From contig JAQFVV010006313.1 in assembly GCA_028023455.1 (NCBI GenBank), positions 1,188,992-1,252,991 on the forward strand: 64,000 nucleotides of DNA. The letters run 5' to 3'. Source of the stretch: Epiperipatus broadwayi (taxonomy: Eukaryota > Onychophora > Udeonychophora > Euonychophora > Peripatidae). This document shows positions 36,938 to 51,912 of this stretch, one piece after another (position 1 is the stretch's first letter; the number at the start of each line of letters is the position of its first letter). The position numbers and the translations under genes were made by a program. Under the pieces are notes generated by a model, which saw only the letters and a program-made list of their open reading frames with translations, was not told the DNA's origin and ran no database searches.

Positions 36938-38164
36938 CTATGGTTGGATTCTGTTTTGGATTTTTTTGGGCCCTCTATTTTTCTTTGGTGGGCGGCCTGG
37001 TCTTCTTCTTTGTTCTGTGTCAGCTTTGGTGATTTTAGGCATATTTGGGGTGATAGCTTCCATAATTTCCATTGTTGTATTATTTTTAATATTGGGTGTT
37101 TGGTGTGTTATATATATATTTTCTTGATCACTATTTCTGTGTGAGTTTATTTGTTCTTTTATTATCTCTTTTTCATCAGTATCTTTGGTAGGCTGACTTA
37201 GATTGTGCGCTATTTTTTCCATTGGAGACTCTTGAGGTTGTTGACTTTCTGTTTTTTTATCAGTGGGGGTTTGAATTCTATTGTTTGATTTTGTTGATAA
37301 CTCCAAAATTTCAGGTGCTGGCAATGTGTATGCAGTTTTTTTATTATTCAATTGCTGTTGATCTGTGGTTTTTTTATTAATTTTTTCTTGTTTATTAGTT
37401 GTTTTTGTTATCTGTTTTGTACTGTTTGATTCCGGTTGGTGAGCTTCTGTTGGTTGATCTTCAGAGCTTGGTTGGTTTTTCTGGTTGATTTTGATGTTGC
37501 AATCAATTGCTAAGTGTCCGGTTTCACTGCACGCAAAACATCTCGGCCTTAATCTTTTTATGTGAATAGTCAGTATTGCATTCTGGTCAATTATTTGTGT
37601 TGGAATATTCTCCGGGTTTACATTGTCATTCAGCTTTATTTTGAAATGAAAGTTGTTGCTGAAAACTGGCATGGGGGTTTCAGATAAGTAGATTTGTTTT
37701 ATATAAATAGCTTTGACAAATGACTGTATTAATTTTTGAAAATCCTGAATGGTATATACGTAGTTAGTGTTTTTAATTATTCCGTTACAATAATTTTGCA
37801 AGCTTTGATCGACTATTATTAGCACGTAGCTTCCCAAAGTTTTTACTTTAGTTTGAAATCTTGCACGCTGATGTTCATCGAAAAACTGAATTGCAACGTA
37901 TCATGAGTTTGGATGCTCTCCAATACTAGAGACTGTATCCCACAATGCTGTTGCTGTCAGCTCCTCGTAAAGAAGCTCTCTGGGGAATTTATAGAGTGTT
38001 AAATTCCTATCAGTGACAGCTAACACTAATGATCTCGGTGAAAAAAATTTTTGTAAAGTTGCGAATAATTCTTTTGGGATGGTGCTGTTGAAATTAACGT
38101 TTATTTCTTGCAGTTCATCTTGATTCCATATCGTTGGGGAGGGCTCTTCATTATTGTTTTTCAT
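36938..38164 (-). pseudogene. LINE-A ORF1: gag-like RNA-binding protein with CCHC and AT-hook-like tail
   Basis: A single frame of about 409 codons from ATG 38164 with one TGA at 37901-37903 and no frameshift. The N-terminal half is globular (FFSPRSLVLAVTDRNLTLY, FHFKIKLNDNVNPENIP). A zinc knuckle CFACSETGHLAIDC (CX2CX4HX4C) is central. A long Gln/Asn/Lys/Thr-rich linker follows, and the end is basic: RRRPGRPPKKNRGPKK, an AT-hook-like core (R-GRP-K). ORF1 proteins of this group coat the LINE RNA. An AT-hook would favour AT-rich minor grooves. LINE-C ORF1 shares the PIP-SNN-F-VKL-NPENIPTQ block and the knuckle. Confidence 0.82.
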
Positions 38165-38586
38165 GAGGTTTAAATTATTTATGTCGGCTTGATTTACCTT
38201 CCTAAATCTTGCTGTCTGTGTTAATGGTGGACTTTTTTCGATGCTGTGAAGCTGCTAGTTTATTTTTGTTATGTTTGCGTATGTTTTGCAATAGTCGCAG
38301 TGTTCATTTTATCACCGTTTGTTTGAGCGCAATTTACATCGTTTGCTTCTTGACATGATGCCATGATTGTTTATGACGTTAGAATTTATTTTTTGTTATG
38401 AACGACCGTATTACTTACTTTTTGCTAGAAAACAACTGTTCAGTAATCAGCCATCACTGTCTTTATCTATCACAGATATATATCCCAGTTTTTAAGTGTG
38501 AAAACGATTAGAATAAGGGGAAACAAAGATTATTAATAAGACCTTCGTTCTTGATAACTTAGGCATACACGCGCATGCGCATTCTA

Positions 38587-38587
<1 letters not shown>

Positions 38588-38646
<59 letters not shown>

Positions 38647-38655
38647 TACTACTAG

Positions 38656-38690
<35 letters not shown>

Positions 38691-38748
38691 TTATTATTAT
38701 TATTGTTGTTGTTATTATTATTATTAATACTATTATTATTATTATTAC

Positions 38749-38783
<35 letters not shown>
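38588..38783. repeat. compound ATT/ACT/GTT microsatellite between LINE-A and LINE-B
   Basis: (ATT)n at 38588-38643, about 14 ACT units to 38690, then mixed ATT and GTT to 38783. The unit mixture shows an older tract than those at 33.0 and 42.4 kb. Confidence 0.95.
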
Positions 38784-42681
<3,898 letters not shown>

Positions 42682-42996
42682 TTTCAAATGATAAACTTTA
42701 TTAGTATTCTAAAAGGTTATACAAGTTACATTTGATAACATAGTTCTTATATATAAATTGGTTTCGCAAAACTGCATATGTACAATGATTTGATCAGTGA
42801 CTATATGCATTATCAAACTAGAAGTATCTAAGAAAAAAAACAGTTCAACAAAGTCAATGATGATCATTCAATCATACGACTATATTCAATTAGATATACT
42901 TCAATTAAATTAAAGAAGGAATGTGTCTAATTTGTGTCAGTTGACCAGAACTGGCACAAGGATCCATGTTGGATATAGTTTTTTTTGTTAGTGCTT

Positions 42997-45900
42997 TTAT
43001 ATAATTTCTTGTATATTCCAGGTGTCAATGTACTTAGATTGATCTGTAATCTTCATGTCTTTTTCACGTATGGTTTGCAGCTTATTTCTGAACATGTTTG
43101 ATTGTCTTCTGGGGTTATAATTGTATATGAAATTACACCTTGGACACCATAAGGCATAGAGTAAAAATGTGCAGATTCTTATTTCAGCAAAGATACCCCT
43201 TTTAAAAGTGTCAAAAACGCTTTTCATATTGATTTTTTTATCCTTGAGTGAAATGCTAATAATTTCACGAATGTTTTCTAGACTTAAGCATGAGAAAAAA
43301 AGGTGGTTTTGTGTCTCTGAGTCTCTATGGCAAAGATTACATATATCATCTATATCTTTATAGTTTCTTTGATATTTCAAAAAGTGTTGTATAGGTAGCG
43401 AGACCAAATTTATCTTTAGGAGAAAGTCAAAATATTTTGGTTCAAGTGACCATAGTTTGAATTTGCAACATAATTGTTTATTATTAATATGAAGTGGAGT
43501 TTGTAGATCATCTTGATTTGGATGTAGAAGTGGATAAACTCCCCAATATTTATATTTTGCTTGTGGTGGTTTAAAGTTAAGAGTGTGGATTGGTAATAAT
43601 GGTGTAAGTAGTGTGTTCAGATATCTCTGGAGAGGAGGTGGTCTATCTGTAGGGGTAATCTTGGCAGAAATTTTTAAATATGGGAATTTTTGTGCACATG
43701 TAGATATTATGTTCAATGTTTTTTGTATCCTGAAGACATGTATTGAGTGTAGGCCAAGGCCATTTTGTGAAAGGGGTTTTCTTAAACGTTTTACTGATAT
43801 TGAGATAATCTTTTTCCCCAGAATAATTTCCTGCATAAGGAGTCTATCTTGATTGTAGATGCCTTGGTATAAATGATTGTTGGAGTAAAATATAAAGATT
43901 TTTGTAATCACTAGCATGTTAAGCAAAGCCATTTTTGTATATATAGAGAGGTAGGCTTAGGAGAGTGAATTGACAGTCTTTTCCACTTTCTCTATCAAAT
44001 TTTTCTGTATGAGCGATCTCATAGATGAATGACATAAATAAATGTTGAACCCAAGAAATGTGCTTGGTCTACCTTTGAAAACTTTAGTAATGCTATTACT
44101 GGTGAAGATCTGCCATGCGCATGATTTCGCCATATTAAATGTTAGCTTATATTCTTTTATAAAATTGTTAATTATCTTAAGAAGTTTGGGAATTTGTTTT
44201 TGGGATGATAGAAATACTGCTATATCATCCATATATGCAATACACAAGATGGTAGGCACATAGATTCCTGAAGATACATTTTCTATTATTTTTATAGGAG
44301 GGTTAATATAGGCAGTAAAAAATAAGGCACTGAGAGGTGAGGTCTGGGAAATGGACTGATGTGGCACTATTGATGGTGAAGTTTTTCCATTTAGGGAAAC
44401 ATAAATCTTACAGTTTAAAAGTAAGTTAACAAGCAAGTTTAGATAGGCATTGGGAACTGAGTATTTTTGCACAGTTTTAAGAAGAGTACTCATGGAAATC
44501 ATGTCAAAAGTGGCTTCAATATCTAGTTGAATAACAATTGGACTGTATTTTTATTATCTCTAACAGTTTCTATAGTTGACTTGAATAGAAAGGCTGCCTG
44601 TCGTGTTGAAAATTCTTTTTTGGCAAATTGCATTTTTGATAAGTTTGGCAAAATGAATGGCTCTATTTAACTATTATCACTGATTCTATTTGCTTTATGC
44701 CAAGGGAGCACATTGAAATTGGACGTAGGTTAGTGGTGTTTGATATTAATTGTTTCTTTTTCATGAATGGCACAAGCATAATTTGATTTAAGCTCTGTAT
44801 TTTATAGATGTCATTAGTGAGGTAGGAGACTAGGTTAAGCATATATTGTGCAGCATTTTATCAATATGTTTGTATACAAACTTGGGAATTCCATCTATTC
44901 CAGGATGACATGAATCAAGCATTGCTTCTATTTTTTTAATGAAATCTTTTAAAGAAATTTTAAATTCATTTTCTGATCTATCTTGTGAAAAGGCCATTAG
45001 TCTCAGTGAGGAGACCTTCTGGAATTTTTCTCTATGTAAAGCTGCTCCAACAAAAAATCTCTGTAGACAATTTCAGGTTGAACTTTAATAGCTGTTGAGA
45101 CTCATGCCTGGAAGGGGTGGCCTAGCGCCCATCTAATGAAGTTTCTAGTATACAAGTGTGACTTATTTAAATATAACCTTTTCTTTTTAAAAGCAATATA
45201 TTCTTTAAGCTGGTTTGTTAACTCTTGATATGTCTTCTTTAAAGCTATCAGACATAGACTATTGAGATTTGATTGAGAAGTGCCAATAATTTTTTTATAG
45301 GTATCATCCATAAGCTTTAGTAGTTTTCTTGGGGGTGTTGTTGTCCTGGTAAGATGATCAATGTTAAATGAAATTATATTAGTAAAAGCACACCATGCTT
45401 GGACTGAATCCATTGTAATATTCTTCAACTTGTGAAGATATATGTATACTTCTGAAAAAAGATATTTTGGTGTGCATGATGGTATTAGAACTCTGATGGT
45501 TCTTCCTGTATTAATTGTTGCTCAATTATCAAAATTAATTTCCAGTGATACTAAAACAGCTGCATGATCAGAGAGGGGGAATTCTTTAATTGAATGCATA
45601 TCATGTTATATAGTGATGGTGAATAGAAAACCAGATCTATAAGTGATGAATGTTTAACATTGTTAAATGACACAGCCTTCTCCGGCAAAAAGCCTCTTCC
45701 ACTCATTATCGGAAAAGACAGCTGATGTAACCATTTTCCAGTGAAGGTCTGATATGTCATGTTGAAATCTCCCAAAATAATTGTCGGATACATAGCATTT
45801 GTGAACCTGGAGTTAAGTGTTAGTATAATTCTATTTATAATAGTGGGACCTGGGGGGATATAAAAAATTGCTATGTTTAAGGTAATGGCTTTATGAGTAA

Positions 45901-46181
45901 ATAGTGTGCATCAATATGTAGTATTTTGAAAGAACTAAATGGGCAGGCTTTATCAATGATAATGCCTGACCCACTGATGGAGTGTCAGATGTGTTTGAGA
46001 AGGCTATAGAGCCCTTGGAATTTAGCTTGTCTGTAGGGTTGATTAGTGAACCACTGTAGATTTTAGTTTCGATAATGCCCATTTTCTGTGGTTTAACAAT
46101 GTCATACCATTTGGTGAGGAGATCAATTTTTTGTGGGGAGTTTAACCCTCTAACTTTAAAAACTCCTATTTTAAAATACAT
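42997..46181 (-). pseudogene. LINE-C ORF2: endonuclease-reverse transcriptase
   Basis: Starts MYFKIGVFKVRGLNSP. Then MGIIETKIYSG, ILGDFNMTYQTF (the normal GDFN is retained, unlike LINE-A) and KHSSLIDLVFYSP. RT: VIQLDIEATFDMIS (motif A), SISQTSPLSALFF in place of the usual QG-P motif B, and AYMDDIAVFLSSQKQ (motif C, 44502-43957 frame). The last frame, 43932-42997, is open for 311 codons: GLGLHSIHVFRIQ, ITPTDRPPP, CNLCHRDSETQNHLFFSC and LWCPRCNFIYNYNPRRQ. Several stops and frameshifts upstream abolish function. The intact C-terminal 311 codons are the least damaged LINE coding segment in the cluster. Confidence 0.88.
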
Positions 46182-46386
46182 TATTTGTATGTGTGTGTAT
46201 GTATATATCAGTATCTAAGCCTAGCATAGGAAAATTTTATTCTAAGATAAAGTTAAATATTTTAACAAGCAAAGCTGTAGTATATTTTAATGGATCAATA
46301 AATATGCATTGTTCAAATATTGTCTGTAGATTTGAGAGAAATATCATTGGATCTCGTTTTTCTGTCTGTGAAGGGGTTTTCAAATG

Positions 46387-47540
46387 AAACTTTATTTATG
46401 TTTGTAATACTATCAGTTTCCTCTTCCATTGGACTATTTTCTGATGAGTATGTGGCAATTAGAGAGGCATTGTAACTTTGTGTGATGGTAGCCTTTTTTC
46501 TAGAGACTGGAGAAGGGGAATCATTATCACTACTTTCACATTCTGGAGCCTTGAGTTTCTTCGGATTATTACCGGATTTTTTTTTTTGTCAGCTGACCAG
46601 GCTTTCTAATGATTTGTGAAGTTTCTAGAATTTGTTGGGATGGCAATACTGCAAGCAATTCCATTATTTTGAGGGATGGTTTACTAAGAGGGAGTGAGAT
46701 TTCCAGATTAAGCGAGGAGGAAACTTCAATGTATATTGAACCCTGTAGTATGTAGAATCACCTTTCCACTATTGCTAATGTCAATATCATTTTTTCCTCA
46801 ATAATATGGTCTTTTGAATGCTCATCTTCATCTGCAGTTACTTCTTGGTTACTATGAAAATCTTCTTTTGGGCATTGATGTAAGGGGGATTCACTCATAG
46901 TACAATTATTACAATATAAAGCCGGACAGTTGCTGATAAGATGACCATGTTCTTTACAATGAAAGCATTGCAGTTTTAGACCGTTTATAACAAGAAATAA
47001 TGTCGCTTCTTCATCTGCAACTTGTGTTGGAATATTTTCGGGATTAATGTTCATTCCCAGTTTTACTTTAAATCTATAGTTGTTACTAAGTATTGGGATG
47101 GGTGTATTTTTAATCTGTAATGGCTGAAAATCTATCACCTTCCTGAATGGTTTCATAAGTTTAATGAAATCTGTTTGTGAGTAACCTAGGTAAGTTTTTT
47201 ATTAAGCCAGTAATAAAGTTTTCTCTGTTGGGATTGACTACACCTAATGTGTATTGCCCCAGAGTTTATTTTCATGTCAGAACAACTCTTTGCTTTCTTT
47301 GTTTACAAATTCAATAAACAAATAATGTGGATTTGGATGATCTCCCACATGAACTGTCAAATTCCATAGTTTTTATTATTTATGTCTTCGAATAGAAGCT
47401 CCTTAGGGAATCTATAAAGCAAACAGTTTCTATTCATAATTGCTATGACATCAGAGTGTTCAGTGAAAAAATGTTTAAATGAATTGCGGTTGGTTTGATT
47501 AAAAACTTCAGATATTTTTAAGGCTATCATTAAACAAAGG
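46387..47540 (-). pseudogene. LINE-C ORF1: gag-like protein remnant
   Basis: The clear piece (46758-47156) contains PIPILSNNYRFKVKL, NPENIPTQVADEEATLFL and two zinc-binding groups: CFHCKEHGHLISNC, then CNNC...HQC. These align with LINE-A ORF1, which has only the first knuckle. Near 46560-46620 the minus strand reads IRKPGQLTKKKSG, corresponding to the LINE-A AT-hook (GRP changed to GQL). N-terminal parts upstream of 47160 are out of frame. Confidence 0.75.
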
Positions 47541-47965
47541 CTCTTTTATTGTGTTAACATAGGCTTCAGTAGTTTTTGGGGTAAGATCTAGTTTCGTCAG
47601 ATCTCCTGCTGTAGAACAGTGAAACTAGGCACTAGCTGCATTTTTCTTGAGAAAAACAACCGCGGATTATTTTCACTATTTCTATAACCATTGATGGTGA
47701 TTTTGCAACTTTTGCATGAGAACTTTTAAATGTGTCTGAGCTGGCAGACATCATGGCTGGATTTTGGACATCTAAGTCCATTATGCAGTCAATCTGAGAT
47801 GCCTTTGTGTATTTCTCTTCTTTTTTTAATTAATCTAATAGTTTTCTATTTTATAGTTATTAGAGATATAAAACTCTTACCTGTAATCGGTATATTTTAT
47901 GATATTCTAATAAATTGAGGAGCACAATTTGAACGAGTGGTAAGCTAAAGGCGACCTCTGATGTT

Positions 47966-48150
<185 letters not shown>

Positions 48151-48155
48151 TTATT

Positions 48156-48824
48156 TTTCCTAAGAGCAAATTTAATTAGTGGCTTTCATACATTGGGTAT
48201 TCCCACACTGGGTTGACTTATAGGATTATTTACCATTGTCATATGAGCAGCTTCCTTGAATTTTCTTCTATGCATTTTTTCCTCTTCATCCAATATCTTT
48301 GTATTTTCCCATTTAAACATATGGACATTAATACATACATGATCTGCTATAGTAGACACATCTGGTTTTTTTCTCTTTCAACCATTAGTTTATGCTACTT
48401 CAATGGCTGGTAAATAAATGGACAGGTCTCACCATTGTATTTCCTTCCACATTCACATAGTATTTTATAGATGCAATTTTTGTTCTTCAGCATTTCCAGT
48501 TTAGGCTTAGTAGAAGTAAGCATTTCTCAAAGTGTGGTATTGCTTTGGAAAGCAGTTTTAATGTTATATTAACTGCAGATTTTCTTTAATTTGTCCGCCA
48601 TTCCTGGTACGTATGGATATACTACCATATCAATAACTGTTTTTTTAGTGTCTCTTTGTTTCATCTATTGAAGGTTTTTTTATGACTGATGATGGATAAC
48701 CATTCTTCATAAGCATTTGTTCTATGTGAATCTTTTTTTATTCCAAGGCTCTGGTTTCTGAACCAACCTCCTTTGCTCTGTTCCATAGTGATAGTACAAT
48801 TCTTTGTTTAGTGCTTCTGGTATC
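48156..48824 (-). pseudogene. PLE-A2, truncated Penelope-like copy (minus arm)
   Basis: Close in sequence to PLE-A1 30290-30960. From the breakpoint at about 48824 it encodes the IVLSLWNRAKEV segment, the linker, and the GIY-YIG domain with its downstream basic region (NTKILDEEEKMHRRKF). It lacks all RT catalytic motifs. It ends at a T-run and (ATT)n. Its expected terminal repeat is absent here and found at 32590-33003 beyond the three LINEs. Confidence 0.82.
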
Positions 48825-48825
48825 T

Positions 48826-49254
48826 GCAGTCAATATAACATTAGAACTGCTTTCCAAAGCCATACAAAACTTACAGGAATGCTTACTTCTTTTAAGTCTA
48901 AATTGGAAATGCTGAAAAACTAAAATTGCACCTATGAAATACCATGTGAATGTGGAAGGAAATATATTGGTGAGACCTGTCACTCTGTTGAGCAGCATTT
49001 GAAGGAGCGCAAACTAAATGTTAAAAGAGAGATAAAAACATATGTGTCTACCATAGCAGATCATGTATGTACTAATGCCCATATGCTTAAATGGGAAAAT
49101 ACAAAGATATTGGATAAAGAGGAAAAAATGCATAGAAGAAAATTCAAGGAAGCTGCTCATATGACAATAATAAATAATTTTATAAATCAACCCACTGTGG
49201 GAAAACACAATGTATGTAAGCCTCTAATTAATCTTGCTCTTAGGAAAAAATAAA
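48826..49254 (+). pseudogene. PLE-A2, inverted partial copy (plus arm)
   Basis: Head-to-head with the minus arm. The plus strand reads NIRTAF-SKAIQNLQECLLL-like linker sequence, then CGRKYIGETCHSVEQHLKE and an open frame 48999-49253 (MKERKLNVKREIKTY, HMLKWENTKILDKEEK, ending INLALRKK). This is the C-terminal end of the GIY-YIG module. The arm starts inside the linker, so the two arms are unequal in length. Such inverted partial copies are a recognised feature of Penelope insertions. Confidence 0.8.
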
Positions 49255-49683
49255 ATAAAAATATATAATAATTATAATTAGACTTGTTAAAACAAATATG
49301 AAGTACTCAGGAGGATTTGAACCAACCCTCATATATAAATATATCAAATTTATACAATATGTTGCTTTTGACAGAATAGCTCAGTTGGTAGGCGTTTGCC
49401 TTAAAATTCGATATTCAAGAATCTAAGCAATTATTGTCACAGTGCATATAGGCCAGCAATACCTGAAGAAGAGTGGAGAATAATACTACTCAAAATGTTG
49501 TGTAATTACTAACCTGTATTGCCTATTTCTGGGTTATTACTAACAAGTTGTTTGTATTTGGAAAATTTAAATAAAGTTTAAAATTTTTTGTACATTCAAC
49601 ATTCACTTATAAATGATGGAAATAGTCCAACATATCACATCTTATAATATACCATCATTACAAACCTTCAGACAAATAATATT
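49255..49683 (+). repeat. PLE-A terminal repeat (plus orientation) with tRNA-like segment
   Basis: Starts after a short degenerate (AAT) stretch at ATTAGACTTGTT. Passes a tRNA-like segment (49367-49440, ATAGCTCAGTTGGTAGGCG), then CCTGAAGAAGAGTGG, and ends CCTTCAGACAAATAAT. It shows what the repeat looks like without a long microsatellite. Confidence 0.78.
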
Positions 49684-49929
49684 AAGTGATATTTTGACCA
49701 GATAATAAATTATTTAAAATCATATATAAAAGATTAAATAAACTTATTTGACTGTCTAACAAACGAAAGCATTTTTTCATTAACTCATTAACTTTCAGAT
49801 TCACTAGAAAAAAGTTGTTTATTTCTGAAAAAGCGTTGTTGTTCTACAGCTTTAGAATGTTGCATTAATGTTATTGTAAGTAAGAAAGATCTCCAGATTT
49901 TTTTGATAATGTTACATTCCTTATAATGC

Positions 49930-50047
49930 TTTTGTTGATTTTTTTTTCATAATGTCAAATTCATTGACCAGGCAGCAAACTCAGGCCAGCTACTTGGTAG
50001 GCAGCTATGCTAACCGCTAGGCCACCAACGCTTGACGTTTTGTTGAT
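49930..50047 (-). mobile_element. tRNA-derived SINE, copy 3, with 10-bp TSD
   Basis: TTTTGTTGAT occurs at 49930-49939 and 50038-50047. The minus strand begins AAGCGTTGGTGGCCTAGCGG and continues TTAGCATAGCTGCC, a very tRNA-like D-arm. It ends TTTGACATTATGAAAAAAAA. Same family as 3519, 28983 and 51651. Confidence 0.82.
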
Positions 50048-51643
50048 ATTTTGTTAGAAAAAAATTCTGAAGAAGTTAGAATGTAGTGGACAGTCAGCTT
50101 AGATATAAGAAATCCCATTATTGTTTTTCATAGAAGAAAACACCTGTGCATTTACTTCAATCTGATATCGTTTTCATGCAAAGAACTTGGGATAAATGAA
50201 ATAAGGTTTTTGATTGTTTATACAAATAACTTTGATTATTTTTACATTTTTGATTGTTTATGATTTAAAACAAAAGGAAATACACATGTAAACTTTCAAT
50301 TTATTCATTTATTTATAATTTTAGAAATAAAACTTAATAATTTTGATTATAATATAATGAAATTAATTAACAGTATCTATTACATTTACATCATTGTCTG
50401 TCAGAATTAACATATAGGGTTGAACCTAAAAATATCTGGAATTTTGTTATAAAAATTGTATATTATTTATAAGTGTTGCAAATGGAATCTCTTTCAAAGT
50501 ATAGTGTATTTTATGCAATGCATCAGTCTAAACATGTTTTTCACTTTTTAAAGTAGTCTGGAAATACTTGCAAAGTGATGCCTTTTAATACTTCTATCAT
50601 TTTTTCATTTGAGAAATTATAAAAGAGAAGCCACCTAGAATGAGATCAAGTTAATGTGGTGGAAAAACAAGCTAGTTATGCTAAATTTAATTAAAAATTG
50701 TTTCACCCTCAAGCTTCATGCACTAGCATATTGTCAAGATGAAACATGCATTCCTCACTTTGCCACATAATGGGACTTTTACATCAATAACATCACACAT
50801 ATGTTTCAGAACTTGTAGATTATAAATGCCTGATCATTATGAACAATATCTGATTAAATAATGCTATTTACATTTTTATAAAAAAATTAGCATTGTCATG
50901 ATATATTTGACTTCACTTGCAATAATTTTTTGGAAAGTGGTGATTTTAACATTTCCATTAAACCAGTCATAAACTTATATTTTTCCAAAGCAACATGCTT
51001 TGTGAGCTGTTTTAAGCAGTACAACTCTTTTCCCTATTGTTTTTCTTAAAATAAAACAGAACTTGCATTGCTCAATTTTTTTAGCCAATAGATAGAATGA
51101 CATACAAAATTCACTTTACAAAAAAGTGTGTTACCCATGGCCATGATTTTACCCAATGACATTATTTGGAAGATTCATACTAAAGAGTCCCTGAAAGAGG
51201 AATCTAGAAACAGAAGCATGTATTACAATATATATGGTTACCAGAAAATGATTCCAGTTATTGTTGAATACCACTTCATACTTAAAATCATTTCAAATAG
51301 TGTAATTATTATAAAAAAAATATCAGATTTTCAAATCAGAATTTGACAGACCTATCATGAATCTACTTTATTTTTTTTTCATTTTCTGAAAGAGTGTTTA
51401 CACTAATTTAGTTATTGATGTACACTGTACATTTTTTTCTGATTTACAGGTCAGTTTTTAAATGTTTAAAAATATCAAATGTGATTTTTAAGTATATTGT
51501 TTATCTATAAAATAAAATTAAAAACAAATCTCAACTTATTGAGTTCTAGTAAAAACTTGAGATTTTATATAGTATTTGAACATTTTCAATAACTTTAACC
51601 ATGTGGAACAGAAAAATTCCAAATTGTTATATAATTAATATAA
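50048..51643. other. AT-rich DNA, no gene recognised
   Basis: A 72-codon frame at 51128 (plus) has no motif and AT-driven composition. Several words around 50560-51120 (for example GAAACATGCATTCCTC) suggest an eroded DNA transposon on the minus strand, but nothing firm could be read. Confidence 0.35.
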
Positions 51644-51757
51644 AAATAACGTTTGTGACCAAGTGGTCAGCACAGTAGCCTTACAAGCAGTTGTTCTGTG
51701 TTTGCGGGTTCACTTTCTGGCCAATGCTTTGACACATGAAAAAAAAGTGTAAATAAC
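51644..51757 (+). mobile_element. tRNA-derived SINE, copy 4
   Basis: Body 51651-51750 with AAATAAC on both sides (51644-51650 and 51751-51757). The head GTTTGTGACCAAGTGGTCAGC, B-box TTTGCGGGTTCACTTTC and tail AATGCTTTGACACATGAAAAAA match the family. Confidence 0.8.
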
Positions 51758-51912
51758 ATTTTATTTTGATAAAAAAAGAAACAAAATGTTTAAAAAATTC
51801 ATTCAAATTGCTCTGGAAAAAGATCCTTTGATTCCTTTTGGATGCCTTAATGATATAAATGTCTGCTTTATATATTCATGTAGTTGCAATTGTTATTATC
51901 AAGTGATTATTC

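Larger units (their letters stand above)
42682..47965 (-). mobile_element. LINE-C, L1/Tx1-like two-ORF LINE
   Basis: About 5.3 kb on the minus strand. The 5' border AGAATAACATCAGAGG abuts (AAT)n at 47966. The 3' border (...CTAATAAAGTTTATCATTTGAAAC) abuts (ATC)n(AAT)n. Layout equals LINE-A: leader, ORF1 remnant (about 47540-46390), ORF2 (46181 to about 42997), and a 3' UTR of about 310 bp. It is the copy nearest the PLE-A2 coding end, so it was inserted in the (AAT)n that normally follows that end. Confidence 0.85.
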
